A stretch of DNA of 64,000 nucleotides from Podarcis raffonei (taxonomy: Eukaryota; Chordata; Lepidosauria; Squamata; Lacertidae), in assembly GCF_027172205.1 (NCBI RefSeq), contig NC_070607.1, forward strand, positions 23,970,069 through 24,034,068, given 5' to 3'. Made by a program: the position numbers and the translations under genes. How positions within the stretch are numbered: the stretch's first letter is position 1; every line of letters starts with the position of its first letter. The notes beneath the pieces were generated by a model, which ran no database searches, was not told where the DNA came from, and was given only the letters and a program-made list of their open reading frames with translations. Shown in pieces: positions 22,101 to 32,400 of this stretch.

Positions 22101-22696
22101 AACACATTTGAAACTAGGAGTACTCTATTACTGGTAGGGGACACTTATCTTGAAGGAATGTTCTGAGAGTGTCACTGATATAGCAGTTTCAGATTAAAAA
22201 TAGTCAGAGGTGTGTGTGTGTGTGTGTTTGGTTTTTTTTAAAACTGTTCCTCCTCTTCCAGTAAGCTCACTTTCAAAACATCATTGCTGGAACAATGTAA
22301 GCAACCCAAACAGCAATATTGAGTTAAAGTGCTGATTTTATTCCCCTGTTTTTTCTCTTTGTGTTCTCCACCCCCATTCCAAATATATTTACATACACAC
22401 TCTCGGTCTGGTGCAATTCCAGAATGTTATCATGTCTTCTTTTCTCATTCTTACAGCATACAGTGAAGATAATTCTGGCCGAAAACCCTCCTTTTCGCCA
22501 CCAGACCAACACATTATACACTCCAATTACAACACTGAAATATGCTGATCCAAATGGAGACCTGCCTATTGATACCTTCTACAAAATGGTTTTTCAGCAT
22601 GATAAGGTTTTCAGTGCGAGTCTTAACTTCATTAAAATGCTGCGTTGGAAAAGCAGAAAAAGTTTTGACTTGGGAGGAGGAAGATCCTCCCAATGA
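16149..22696 (+). CDS. Retinol dehydrogenase 8-like short-chain dehydrogenase (complete, 6 exons)
   Basis: Exons 16149-16245, 16978-17139, 18322-18501, 20322-20415, 21091-21274 and 22457-22696 join in frame to 318 residues (human RDH8 is 311). It is a classical [11 protein letters not shown] nucleotide-binding turn at residues 9-16, R38 after the second strand (VYATMRDL, fits NADP(H) use), D in QLDV, SNAG at 88-91 and N113 in TNFFG. The catalytic set is completed by S141 in ISSVMG and Y154/K158 in YAASK, followed by EPGPVVTEF. These read as RDH8 and HSD17B1, which reduce all-trans-retinal in photoreceptors or estrone; EPGPVVTEF and the tail favour RDH8. No signal peptide is seen. Introns 2 and 3 begin GC (AG|GCAAGT, AG|GCAAAG); no GT nearby keeps the frame. 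All key residues are intact, so it looks functional. It sits between CCDC18 and DR1, not the human RDH8 location, so it is probably a paralogue. I give no symbol. Confidence 0.92.
16451..16520. mobile_element. Dispersed old repeat copy in RDH8-like intron 1
   Basis: 'CAGCCTGGTCCTATGCTTAT' with 'AAGTAAGTCCCACTCAGTTC' is another copy of the 'TTACTTCTGAGTA' type repeat. Confidence 0.5.
16683..16768. repeat. Inverted repeat (hairpin) in RDH8-like intron 1
   Basis: Arms at 16683-16707 and 16744-16768 are inverted copies (23 of 25 positions), centred on AACTGGTTGCAG / CTGCAACCAGTT, with a 36-base loop. It may be the ends of a small MITE or a pre-miRNA-like fold. Confidence 0.7.
17290..18135 (+). 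mobile_element. Degenerate non-LTR retrotransposon 3' region, split by a SINE
   Basis: [12 protein letters not shown] is encoded at about 17620-17660, the typical C-terminal end of LINE ORF2. The sequence resumes after the SINE with 'ACCCTCCCCATAAAGGC' and 'TAGTCTTTTAGGCAGCCAAG'. A second piece of the same family is at 21560-21720. Family (L2/CR1-like) inferred from the motif. Confidence 0.55.
17663..18013 (-). mobile_element. Sauria-type SINE, minus strand, with 10-bp target-site duplication
   Basis: It begins with the reversed tail AAAGGTAAAGGGACCCCTGA and ends with the reversed tRNA head (ACCCACAGCGCCACCTACATC). It is flanked by TTATGGAATA at 17653-17662 and 18014-18023. It interrupts the older LINE in RDH8-like intron 2. 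Confidence 0.92.
18600..18725 (-). mobile_element. Old interspersed repeat piece
   Basis: 'GTTAGCCACAGTGAGAACAG' with 'GATGCTGGACTCAATGATCC' is a common amniote repeat module. Related pieces are at 23676-23760 and 28110-28310. Degenerate, no ends defined, family not assigned. Confidence 0.4.
18828..19079. mobile_element. MITE with terminal and internal inverted repeats
   Basis: Terminal inverted repeats: left CCATATTTTTTTGCTCTATA, and right reading TATAGAGCGAAAAATACGG. TA stands on both sides, and the longer flanks AATT/AATT leave the duplication length open (2 or 4 bases). A second perfect inverted pair, GCCAGAACAGCAAGAGGGAT and its complement, lies inside at 18918-18942 and 18964-18988. 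A DNA transposon derivative; superfamily not assigned. It lies in RDH8-like intron 3. Confidence 0.75.
20556..20795. mobile_element. hAT-type MITE, GC-rich
   Basis: Ends CAGGGGTCTGCAAGG and GGTTGCCACCCCTG are inverted copies of the CAGGGGT type. Flanks GTCTAGGA (20548-20555) and GTCTGGAA (20796-20803) match at 6 of 8 bases. The inside contains a GC-rich palindrome around GTGCTGCGCCGGTTTAGCGC. It lies in RDH8-like intron 4. Confidence 0.72.
21560..21720 (+). mobile_element. Degenerate non-LTR retrotransposon piece
   Basis: 'ATCTTTAGGCGCCAGGCAAA' with 'AACATTCCTCTTCTCCCAAG' matches the segment at about 18060 and belongs to the same LINE family. Confidence 0.45.
21708..21790. mobile_element. 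MITE-like repeat, related ends 'CCATATTTTCCCGTGTATAA'
   Basis: The inverted pair CCGTGTATAAG / CTTATACACGG frames about 40 bases. The left end resembles that of the element at 18828. Whole-element ends are not clear. Confidence 0.45.
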
Positions 22697-22865
22697 GCAA
22701 ATGGATGATTTCAGCTGCCATGTGGGCTATTTCACACACTTCCATGTTTCCTTATGTGTAAGTGCTTGTGTGGGATGGGAGACATCTGAAATAGCCCTGA
22801 CTGAAGCTACAGTCCTATACACAATCCTTACTTGGGGGCAAGTCCAACTGAAGTTGGTGGGGCTT

Positions 22866-23445
22866 ACTTCTTTTTTAAAATAATATTTATTAAGTTTTCC
22901 AATTTAACAATCCAATAAAAGCTACATTAAAAACATTCCAAATTATAAAATAATCAAACAGTCCAAATATTATGTCAAATTGTAAATCTTTGTTTGACTT
23001 CCCATGCTCTGAGGTCAGGTGGTGGCGATCGTCTCACATTTGTTCTGCTTCTAAGTTAGTCCAGGTGATTCCCACAAATCAATCCGATGTTAATCCTTCG
23101 TTCATTTCCCACAGCCTCTGAGTTCATCTAGCAAGCAAGTTAAATCAAACAATATGTTCCTGTGTGGGTGTTTATCTTCTTCCACGTCTTTCGCTTTCGT
23201 TTCTTCATGACTGAAATTATAAGCTACATGTCCCAAAATGGAGGAAATCTGGCTTTCTGCCAATTTTACCAGGCGTATGTCCAAATCTCTTCGTTTTAAG
23301 TCTGTCCATATACTATTCTGACCACCTCGATATTTTTCCAACACATACTTTCATTTACCTGCAAAATTGGGTAGGCGTAATGTGAAATCTATTGAAAGAT
23401 CAAATAGCGCTTTTGTGTAAATTATCTGCTTAAGGGCAACATATA
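22866..23445 (-). mobile_element. LINE 3' end, minus strand, probably L1-like
   Basis: Reading the minus strand, the sequence ends 'TTGGAAAACTTAATAAATAT' then TATTTTAAAAAA, i.e. an AATAAA signal followed by an A-rich tail. Upstream an open frame of 80 codons (23102-23344) is rich in K, D and E. I cannot name the domain. The family is inferred from the tail only. Confidence 0.5.
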
Positions 23446-23944
23446 CCACTTTAGGCTATCAATGGGTGTGTACATGTTGCACTTTTAATGTTTCCCCATG
23501 TGGGGGGAATCGTTTACATGGAAAAGTAGCATGACAGGGAAAAGGGTTTATCATGCCTCACAGTCTCCCTAACAGACTCTGTTTGTATGTGAAATGGTTT
23601 CTGTTTTTAATTAGACAAGTATTCAAACATGCAATTCTTCTCACCAGCAGCCTCAAAGCTTTACACTTTATGCATAAGAAGAGCCCAGCTGGATCAGACT
23701 AAGTTCCAACATGCTGTTCCAGAGCTGTCAGGGCAGCTTATCCAGAGGAAGGATGAAGCTACAAAAAAGACACATAGTATCTTTAAATGAAGCCTTTTGG
23801 ATCCTAACATATATTTTACCTGCTTACTGCATATAACCCTCTCATGCACAGCAAACTATGCTGCTCTATGTCTCATATGCTTTACTCCAACCGATTTTCA
23901 GTTTCTTTGTTCAAGCTTCTCTCCTACTCTATCTTAAATATACC

Positions 23945-24034
23945 CATAGCTGTCAACTTTCCCCTTTTCTTGCGAGGGATCCTATGCGGAATAAGGGAAT
24001 CTCCCTTAAAAAAGGGGAAAAGTTGACAGCTATG
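23945..24034. mobile_element. 90-bp fold-back hAT MITE with perfect 8-bp target-site duplication
   Basis: Starts CATAGCTGTCAACTTTCCCC and ends with the inverted copy (GGGGAAAAGTTGACAGCTATG). It is flanked by AATATACC at 23937-23944 and 24035-24042. Almost the whole element is stem. Confidence 0.9.
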
Positions 24035-25210
24035 AATATACCTCCCACACAACATACCATATACTCATATCTTTGTGAGGATTTCTAGATGCTGCCTCTA
24101 CAGAAAGTACAACTGTTTGCTGGTGGCACTTACAATAAAGGTCAATTCACATAACAAACTTCTTAGGATCCTGGGTACATACCAATTCCAAAATAGCTAA
24201 CTGTATATAATTTACTGTGTGTTCAGAAAATGGGTAGAAGACAAATTGCTTCAGCAGAGATTGCAAGAAATGTTGTAGTGGTTTGTAACCTAATCCAGCT
24301 GTATTCACACATTTTAAAAGCATTTACATGTTATTTGTGGGTTCAGAATGTAGTTAGAAATGTACATTCAGCTGAAAGAGATGTAGTGCACTCTTGAATG
24401 TCTTGGTTTCACCTGTGGTTCTTGATGCAGTGTTTTTTCATATGGCTTTCCTTAAACTAGATTTAGAATAATCTTATCCACCAAGTTAGTAAAAGTCAAA
24501 TGTAACCATTCTTGTACTGAAGACATTTTATGCTTTTCAAATATTTCTAATTGTTAATAGGTATTAGATTATTAATCCTGAATAAATCAGCATTCAGAAG
24601 GAAAAGCAGCTGATGAGCTGGCAATGTATGTACCAAACAAGTACACTGTGTTGCACAGTGCAGTGTATGGGCTTATCATTCAAGGAAGAGAACTGTTTGC
24701 ACTGCTCTAAAAAATCAAAAACTGCAGTTTGCCTAATAACTTGACTCTACTTTTAATGGTGATAATATTCCCATGCATTACTTCTATAAAAGATACCAGG
24801 TTTCCTGGTACACCTTTTATACCATATTATTATTCTTAAATCAGATGTGGGTGCCTAAATGCACACATGTGGGTAAGGAACAAACACACACAGCCAGCAG
24901 AGAATATGACATATTTTATTGTACCATTATTAAATGCCACTTTAACCCACCACCAAATGCTACTTTCTCCAACAAATGCAAAGTAGTTTTCTGCCTGCTC
25001 ATTTTCTCCTAACAACAACATTGTGGGGTAGATTAGGCTAAGATTAGGCCAGCCCATAGTTATTTTAGTTAAAAGTTCATGGCTTTAAATCTTGGTAACA
25101 GCCATACGTAATTATTCATGGGCACATGCAGGATTGTGTTTTAGGCTTCACTAGTCTAGGCCCACCACCTTTTCCCATTTAGATTTCCACAACAGAAGAC
25201 GAGAGAAATC

Positions 25211-25346
25211 ACAAAGAACTGTAGAGGTGGAAGCGACCAGCAGGGTCATCTAGTCCAAACCTGTGCAAAGCATTAATCTTTCGCCCAACTTGGGGCTCGA
25301 AACTACGACCCTGAGGATTAAGAGTCTCGCGTTCCGCCGACTGAAT
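25211..25346 (-). mobile_element. tRNA-derived SINE (TCTACAATTCTATGATTCT-tail family), minus strand
   Basis: Reversed tail 'GAACTGTAGAGGTGGAAGCG', 'CATCTAGTCCAAACC', then reversed B-box region 'GGGGCTCGAAACTACGACC'. Same family as the copies at 26771, 29582, 30461, 40771, 54561, 58205 and 58927. Confidence 0.75.
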
Positions 25347-25675
25347 AGAAATACTGACTTCAAAATAAATCGCACAACTAAAAGGATACACCATACAGCG
25401 CAATATTATAGTTTCAATGGAGTTTGCTCCCAGGCAACGTAATTGCAGACGGCAGCATTGTGGCCTTAACGGTTCTTTCCTAGCTAGTCCCGGATCTAAG
25501 CTTCTGCGCGTGCGAAATTCCGACAACAACCCGTCGTCCGGGACTTCCACCACCACCGAGGCGGCGATCCGTAAGGGCTTCGGCGCACGCGCCGCTCTAC
25601 CGCCCTCGACGGAGCCCCTTTGCGACGAGATGGCGGAAAACTACACTCCTGCTGTCTCTGCCCGTGTTTCCCCAG

Positions 25676-25765
25676 GGCCGTTATTGGACTACAATTCCCA
25701 TCAGCCCTGACCACTTGGGCCTGCTAGCTGGGCTTGATGGGAGTTGTAGTCCCCCCAAAAAAAAG
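25676..25765. mobile_element. Fold-back MITE copy at the DR1 promoter
   Basis: Arms GGACTACAATTCCCATCAGC and GCTTGATGGGAGTTGTAGTC are inverted copies. It belongs to the same family as the elements at 7973 and 33736. Lies about 120 bases upstream of the ETS cluster. Confidence 0.75.
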
Positions 25766-26220
25766 GCCTGGAGACCCAAGTTGTGGAGGGGGAAAGCAGC
25801 CTAAAGCACCAGTGAGGGGACAGACAGAAAGGGGTCCACAACCGCGCCCAGACCCACGCACCCCGTTCGAGTACCACAAAGCCGCTTCCGGGCCAGACCG
25901 GAAGCGGAACTGGCGGCGAGAAGAAGAGTGGGTGAGGAAAGCGCAAGGAAAGTGCTTCCGGCGGAAGTGCCGCGCGCCGCAGCCTTGTGTGTCGGCTGCC
26001 CCTCGCGAGCCTTTCGGCAGCCTCATTCCCTGCCGCAACCGTCGCGCGGCGCGTGAGGAGGGAGGGAGGGAGCAAGAAGTCGGAGCCGCTGCCGGCGCTA
26101 CGCGGAGCCTCCTCCTTCTTCGCCGGCGGCGGGTTGTCTGTCATCCCGGCTTCCCTCCCCCCCCCCGACCCTCTCTCTGAGGCGGCAGCGCTGACGGTTC
26201 GCCTCCGGGCGCCTGAAGGG

Positions 26221-26262
26221 ATGTTGTGGCGGAGGCGGCGCCGGTGGTCGCCGTTGCTGTAG
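26221..26262 (+). CDS. Possible upstream ORF in the DR1 leader (13 codons)
   Basis: ATG at 26221 opens MLWRRRRRWSPLL and stops at TAG 26260-26262, 206 bases before the DR1 ATG. It has G at -3. Five arginines in a row could slow the ribosome. Whether it lies in the mature leader depends on the unknown start site. I see no other ATG between it and the DR1 start. Confidence 0.35.
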   Translation: MLWRRRRRWSPLL

Positions 26263-26468
26263 TGACGCGGGCGGCTGTGGAGGAGCCGCCCGGGGCGGGA
26301 CGACGAGGGGGTGGCCGCTTCCCGCCGAGGCTCCCGTGTCGCTCTCGGTCCCGTTCCTGGCAACCTCGGCGCGGGGCGGCAGTTGGGCCGCCCCTGCCGT
26401 CTCCGGCCCGGAGCCCTTCCCCTTCGAGGAGGCGCTGCCTGGGCGGCCTTTGACGGGGCTTCCCCGCC

Positions 26469-29400
26469 ATGGCTTCTTCCTCCGGGAACGACGACGACCT
26501 GACCATCCCCCGCGCCGCCATCAACAAGATGATCAAGGAGACGCTGCCCAACGTGCGGGTGGCCAACGACGCCCGGGAGCTGGTGGTCAACTGCTGCACC
26601 GAGTTCATCCACCTCATCTCCTCCGAGGCCAACGAGATCTGCAACAAGTCGGAGAAGAAAACCATCTCCCCGGAGCACGTCATCCAAGGCAAGGGGCAGC
26701 CTGCTCTCTTACCTCTTTAGTGCCCAACCGGAACAAAGCCCTTCACTTGCCACCCTCTGGTCTCATGCTGTGGGGTAGCTCAATCGGTACAGCATCTCGA
26801 TCTCAGGGTTGTGGGTTCAAGCCCCACATTTGGGAAAAAGGTTCCTGCATTGCAGGGAGTTGTGCTGGGTGACCTTTGGGTCCCTTCCGACTCCACAATT
26901 CTGTTATTCTCCGTAGGCTTTCTGTTGCTACAACTTCAGAATTGGTTAAGCGGTGCATCCAACCACCGCCACACTCTTACAGTGTGCTGTGTAGCAGAGA
27001 ATTACAAAAGGCTGGATTGCCTGGAGGACTCTGGTGAGCTGTAGACTAGATAAACATTTCACCCCTTCAGGCAACTGCGTAGCATTTGCTGAGAGCTACA
27101 GCTTCATTAAGGGCTAGAAACGCAGAAGATCTTTGTGTCATAAACTCCCAGGCACGTCTGAGAAACTTGCTGATGTCAGTTGAACTTCCAAGTAAAGTTA
27201 TTTAAAACTCCTTGCAAATTATAGCTATAGGTTTAGTAAAGTGAGCACTTTTTGTGTTTAGCTACATGAATCTGAGTTGAAGTAAAATCCTCTTGTTTTG
27301 GGGTTTTTTAGAAACAGGATGTAAGAGTTTAAAGAGTATTATGAGAGGGGAGTTCGCCATTATGCAATTGTTCTCACACGTGTTCATTTTTTCCACTACT
27401 TTTCATTTAGCTAGATTTCTAAACCACTTCATCAATTAAGGCAAGCAATCCTAACCCCACTTACCTCAATAGGACTTACTTCTTTGTAGATGTGGTTAGG
27501 ATTGAACCTTAAGATCCCAGGGTAGTTTACAACAATTACACCAAAACAATAAAATACAATATGTTAAAATCCCAGAAAATATTAATTTTAAAAAATTATT
27601 ATTTATTGAATTTATATACCGCCCAGTATCTGCAGGTCTCAGGGCAGTTCACAGGATAAAATCAGAATACAAAACCGCAAAATACATAATCAAAATAAAA
27701 ACAACTACAACCCAATAACCCCCTCCAAACACATTTTAAAAGGCATAGGATGTCGATGACATCAATTATAGCCAACATTACTATAGATTCCTTGCAGTTT
27801 GTTGGAAACAACTTTTTCCTCTCTTTATTTCCTTATCTAATTGTTTCCATTTTATAAAACTAGAGGATTTTAGTCAAATATATATAGTTGCTCTTTCCTA
27901 CAAAAAGGAGGGCAAATTTCATTAGGCTATTACTTTGTTTTATGTTACTTTCCCTTTAAAATTCATGTTACTCATGTTCAGTTCAGCATTCAGAACAGCA
28001 AAAGTGAAAGTAGCTGGAGTCTTGGTTTCATTCAGCTGTTGCTTAATGATACTACTTTCAGCATTAAGAAATGTAAGATGCCTGAAATGAAAATTCTGTT
28101 TTTAGAGTGTAAGAGCAGTACAGCTGGATTTGATCAAGGGCCTGTCAAGTTCAGCATCCTGTTTCCCAGTGTCTTTGGGAAGCTCTTGAGCAGAATATGA
28201 AGATAATCATCATTTCCCAGCAACTGGTATTCAGTGATATGCTGCCTCTGGGCCTGGAAGTAATGTATGGTTGCCAAGGCTAGTAGCTGTTGATAGCTAT
28301 AGCCTTTCAGGGTATTACTGCTTCATCTTGACTTTTGTGCAGTGCTGCACCAGAGAAGTTCTGCTTTCATAATGGCACATTCGTATCAGCTATGCCCCTA
28401 CAAAATCGGCTCTGGAGCTCCCCTCAATTCGCTGGAACTGATTTTGAGATCACAGGGAGGGTTGAAGGGGACAGGAGAGAGAGAGGAAGTTCTGCTACAT
28501 GAACAGAAGTCTGTTGCATGCACAGAGCTGTAGCACAGGAAATAGCTCTTAAACTTTTTTTATTGTAATAGGAAGACCCTAATACAGTATGGGAAGATAC
28601 TTTGGATGATATACAATGTTAAGTCATTCTAAGCAGACCCACTGAAATAGTGGGCTTAGAAATATTTGGATATCACCCTGTATTGAGAGTTGTGTGCCAC
28701 TTGTGTCCCTGACATATGTAAATTATGCTAATTTCTAAGGTTCTTTTGCATAATTGCAAACTGTTGTTATAGGAGAAACAATGAGAAATTATGGGCACTG
28801 AAACGATGACGACTGGTTAGGCTGCTTAGTTTCATCGGGCTGTTGTGAGCAACCTTTCCCAACTGCTGCTGTACCAGATGTTTTTGGATTCCAACATCAC
28901 CCCCAGCCAGCAGGGTCTGTGGAGAGGGATGAAGGGCAACCAGCTGGGGAAAGCTGCTCTATAGAGTTCCATCTGTTTTTGAATGCTTATCTTCGCAACT
29001 GAAAACACATATCCAAAAATGAAAACTAAAGTCAGGATGTTGAAATATGAACCCGATATCAAATTCTGCATTTTTTTCCTGGTAGAACACACAGAAAGCT
29101 CTGGATTCTTCTGAGTACAAAGTTAACGGGCTTGTAGAAAACTACACAGGGCCCACACACATTCAGTAAGTAATGTCTCCAACTCATCATTTTGTGCTGG
29201 GTTGGATGATCGATGAGTAGAATCGAGGTTTCCATATATAGGTGCAATATACACCATAGGTTTCAGCACCCGCTACTGGATCATTACCTGATCTAACATG
29301 GGTTGCAGCAACAGCACTGTCATCATACAGATACATGGTAAAAATATTAAGGGCTTCCACACTGATGGTTCGGTTAAAGGAGAATCCCAGGTCTGAAAAG

Positions 29401-32400
29401 GTTAAAAATTGCTGACTTATTTAATTCACCTTTAAGATGTTCCATCATCTTGCAAATAACAATTACTGCCTCCTAAGAGAGCACCCCAGTGGATAACTGA
29501 TGCCATGGTGGCCGTATACATAGGGTTCTTTCTAACTTCTGGCCACAGAAGCATTGTTATTTGACCACTTACAGAACTAATAATCATAGAATCGTAGAGT
29601 TGGAAGGGACCACGAGGGTCATCTAGCCTAACCCCCTGCACTGCTGGAATATTTTGCTCAACATTGGGCTCGAACCCATGACGCTGAGATTAAGAGTCTC
29701 ACGCTCTACTGACTGAGCTACAAGGGTGGGGAACTTTCAGCCTGCAAGCCTAATTAGCCGTCCCAGGCCTCCCCATTTAGCCCACGAGGCCTTTTCGACC
29801 AAGCGATGCCCATCTGCTGCACACCTGACATCTGGTGTGGGAGAGGTAGAGTGTCTGGACCAAGAAAAGGGTTTGTGGGTGTAGCTGATTGGGGGCATCT
29901 GCAAAGCCCTTTGCAGGGTTATTTGAAATCCTGATTATCAGCTGGTTGGGCCTCAAAGTGCGGTGTAGGGCTTTCTGCAGCCACTGAGCTTGTTGGGGCT
30001 TGAAGAGAACCATGCACAGCCAAATCCCTGACAATCAACTGAGAATGGCTGCACTTGTCTGTCCCGTAAACTTTTTCACTCTTTCCAATGGTGTTACCAC
30101 TAAACCACAAACTTGAGCAAATTGGGCCACTGCACTTTCAGTTTTGGTTTTGACTTTTTATATTCACTGTGCCTGGCTTAAAACACCAAGACAAGCTGTG
30201 CAGTATCTCTCTGCAGGTTTGGAGCTTATGTTTCCTCCCTTTCAACTGCTTGCTACCACATGTCGAATTCTATACTGTCTTTGGGGAAAGTTCTTTGTAT
30301 CTAGCTTAGTCATTTTTGTTTGCGTTTATCAACACATCTTTGGTAAACTTAAGTCTGACAATGCTCAATGTAGTCACTGCTGTTAATTTTTCTTCTCTTT
30401 AAATTAGATTTTTTAACTCTTTATATGTTGGATATAATTTGCACACCATGAAAATAAGGAGGGATAGCCTTAGTTGGTAGAGTCTGAGACTTTTAACAGT
30501 CTCTTAATATCTGGTTTGCGGGTTCGAGCCCCATGCTGGATGAAAGATTTCTGCATTTGACTAGATGAGCCTGTGGTCCCTTCCAGCTCTACAATTTTGT
30601 GAATGTGTTTCTATGGAGTGATCCACTCATTCAGCAGTGCATTCCTTTAGGTTTGCTACTACATGGTTTAGAAATAAATATTTATTATATCCTGCAGTTC
30701 CCAATCATTCTCTTGGATCCACACATGCTTAGCTTCAACACATCAGGCATTCTCAGGCCATTTTCATGTTTCCCAGTGTTAAACATCTTGTGTATAAGTT
30801 GAATCCAGACTTTCATGGAAGGGACTTAGATCCAGTGGATGCTGCAACTGGAGGAAGACAATTCGCTGCTGTCACTCATTCCCACTTCCCTTGCAAACCC
30901 TCAGCATCGTATCCCACTGTTTTGGAGGGTTTCCGCAATCCTCCAGAGCAGATTTTTAGGGGGCTGCATAGGGAAGGGAGATCTGGTGAATATCAGCCCC
31001 CCCCCATTTGTCAGCATTTATTTTATTTTTTAATATTGATAGTCCACCCTTCATGAAAAGACCAAAGGGCAGTTTATAACATACAACATTATAAGCAATA
31101 TATGTCAGTATATAACCTAATATCCATACAATACAAGAAAACCAGAACAGTTATATAAAAACAGTTCATACTAATAAATAATACATAATTATTAGTTATT
31201 ATTACTCATCCCAGCACTGAACTCCACAACGCCTGTAAAATGCAGTGTTTCATGGCAAAAGTTATTACCTACTTTTCTCAGGTGCAATTATGAAACATAA
31301 TGCATATCTAGTAACAACAGCCTTCTGAAAAAACATGGAGAAATCAGCAGCAGAATATCTAAAGTGCAGAAACAGTATACAAGTACATATACTTATCTGC
31401 ACAAAACTAGCTGTTAATCCCTTTGCCCAATCTCAGAAAATGAGAAACCCAGCTCTCACCTGGGATCTTTCCTTTGCTCTCAGGTTCTCACTTTGGGAAA
31501 TCTTCACTTCCTTGCTTCTCACCCAGAACTGTTCCACCATCAGTCTGCCATTTTCATTGGGTACTTGCCTCCTGTTGCGCCCCATGAAGGGGAGGCACCA
31601 GAGGGGTAATTTCCTGTGGACTTTCCCCCTCACGGTGATCCCCACTAGCAACAGCCTGTCATTGGACAGCCTACTGCCTGCAGAATGCCCACCTTCTCTC
31701 TCCCCATCTTGAAAAAGACCTTAGGTTGGGTAGTCTGATCTGCCTGCCTTTGTGCAGCAGCCGCCGCTAAACAGTACCATCTCATGTACCAAATTGCTCG
31801 TAAAGTAGAAAAGGCTTCCCTGTCAACTTGCATATATCCACCCCATACATAGTCTATAACAGATTGTTACTCAGCTAGTAGAGGGATAGAAGTCAATAAT
31901 ATGTCACTTACTTGCGAGTGCTGCCCAGTATAAGGAATTGTTTTTGATAAAGGTAAAGCTTGCTTAAGTGAAGCTTCAGATCATATAAAAATATTCGTTC
32001 CAGTAGCACCTTAGAGACCAACTAAGTTTGTTATTGGTATGAGCTTTCGTGTGCATGCACACATCTTCAGATACCTGATATCTTCTTTAGATATCTGAAG
32101 CTCATACCAATAACAAACTTAGTTGGTCTCTAAGGTGCTACTGGAACAAATATTTTTATTTTGTTTTGACTACGGCAGACAAACATGGCTACCTACCTGT
32201 AACTTCAGATCATATGTTCTTTGTCCTTTTAAAAGAAGTGGCCTGACTTAGATATGTCAACCTGTGGATTTCTGTAGTCCAAAATTACTCCCTCCCTCAG
32301 AAGGTAACACTATATAGCAATCATTGTATGTTTTTTTGTGGTAGTGGCAATTGTGTCTGATAGGTTAAGTTGGTGTCTTGTTGCCTAAAATGCTTGAATT

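Larger units (their letters stand above)
22697..25490. other. Intergenic, RDH8-like gene to DR1
   Basis: AT-rich. It holds the 3' UTR of the RDH8-like gene; I cannot fix a poly(A) site, though an AATAAA at about 22913 lies in the L1-like tail. It also holds that LINE tail, a fold-back MITE, old repeat pieces (22806-22874, 23676-23760) and a SINE at 25211. No further gene seen. Confidence 0.6.
25490..26468 (+). promoter_or_regulatory. DR1 CpG-island promoter and 5' leader
   Basis: CpG-dense region with no TATA box. Four ETS-type cores are clustered: CTTCCGG at 25885-25891, CCGGAAG at 25898-25904, CTTCCGG at 25955-25961 and CGGAAG at 25962-25967. A YY1-like GAGATGGCGG lies at 25628-25637. This is a housekeeping layout. 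Start site not determined; likely near or just downstream of the ETS cluster. Confidence 0.8.

Noticed and set aside
25701-26687. 328-codon open frame on the minus strand over the DR1 leader
   Set aside because: The CpG island is GC-rich and therefore poor in stops; several frames on both strands are open. The product is low-complexity R/P/G and overlaps DR1 exon 1 in antisense.
26771-26910. tRNA gene
   Set aside because: A- and B-box-like sequence is present, but the arms do not fold into a full tRNA and the shared SINE body and tail follow. Same for 30461 and the minus-strand copies.
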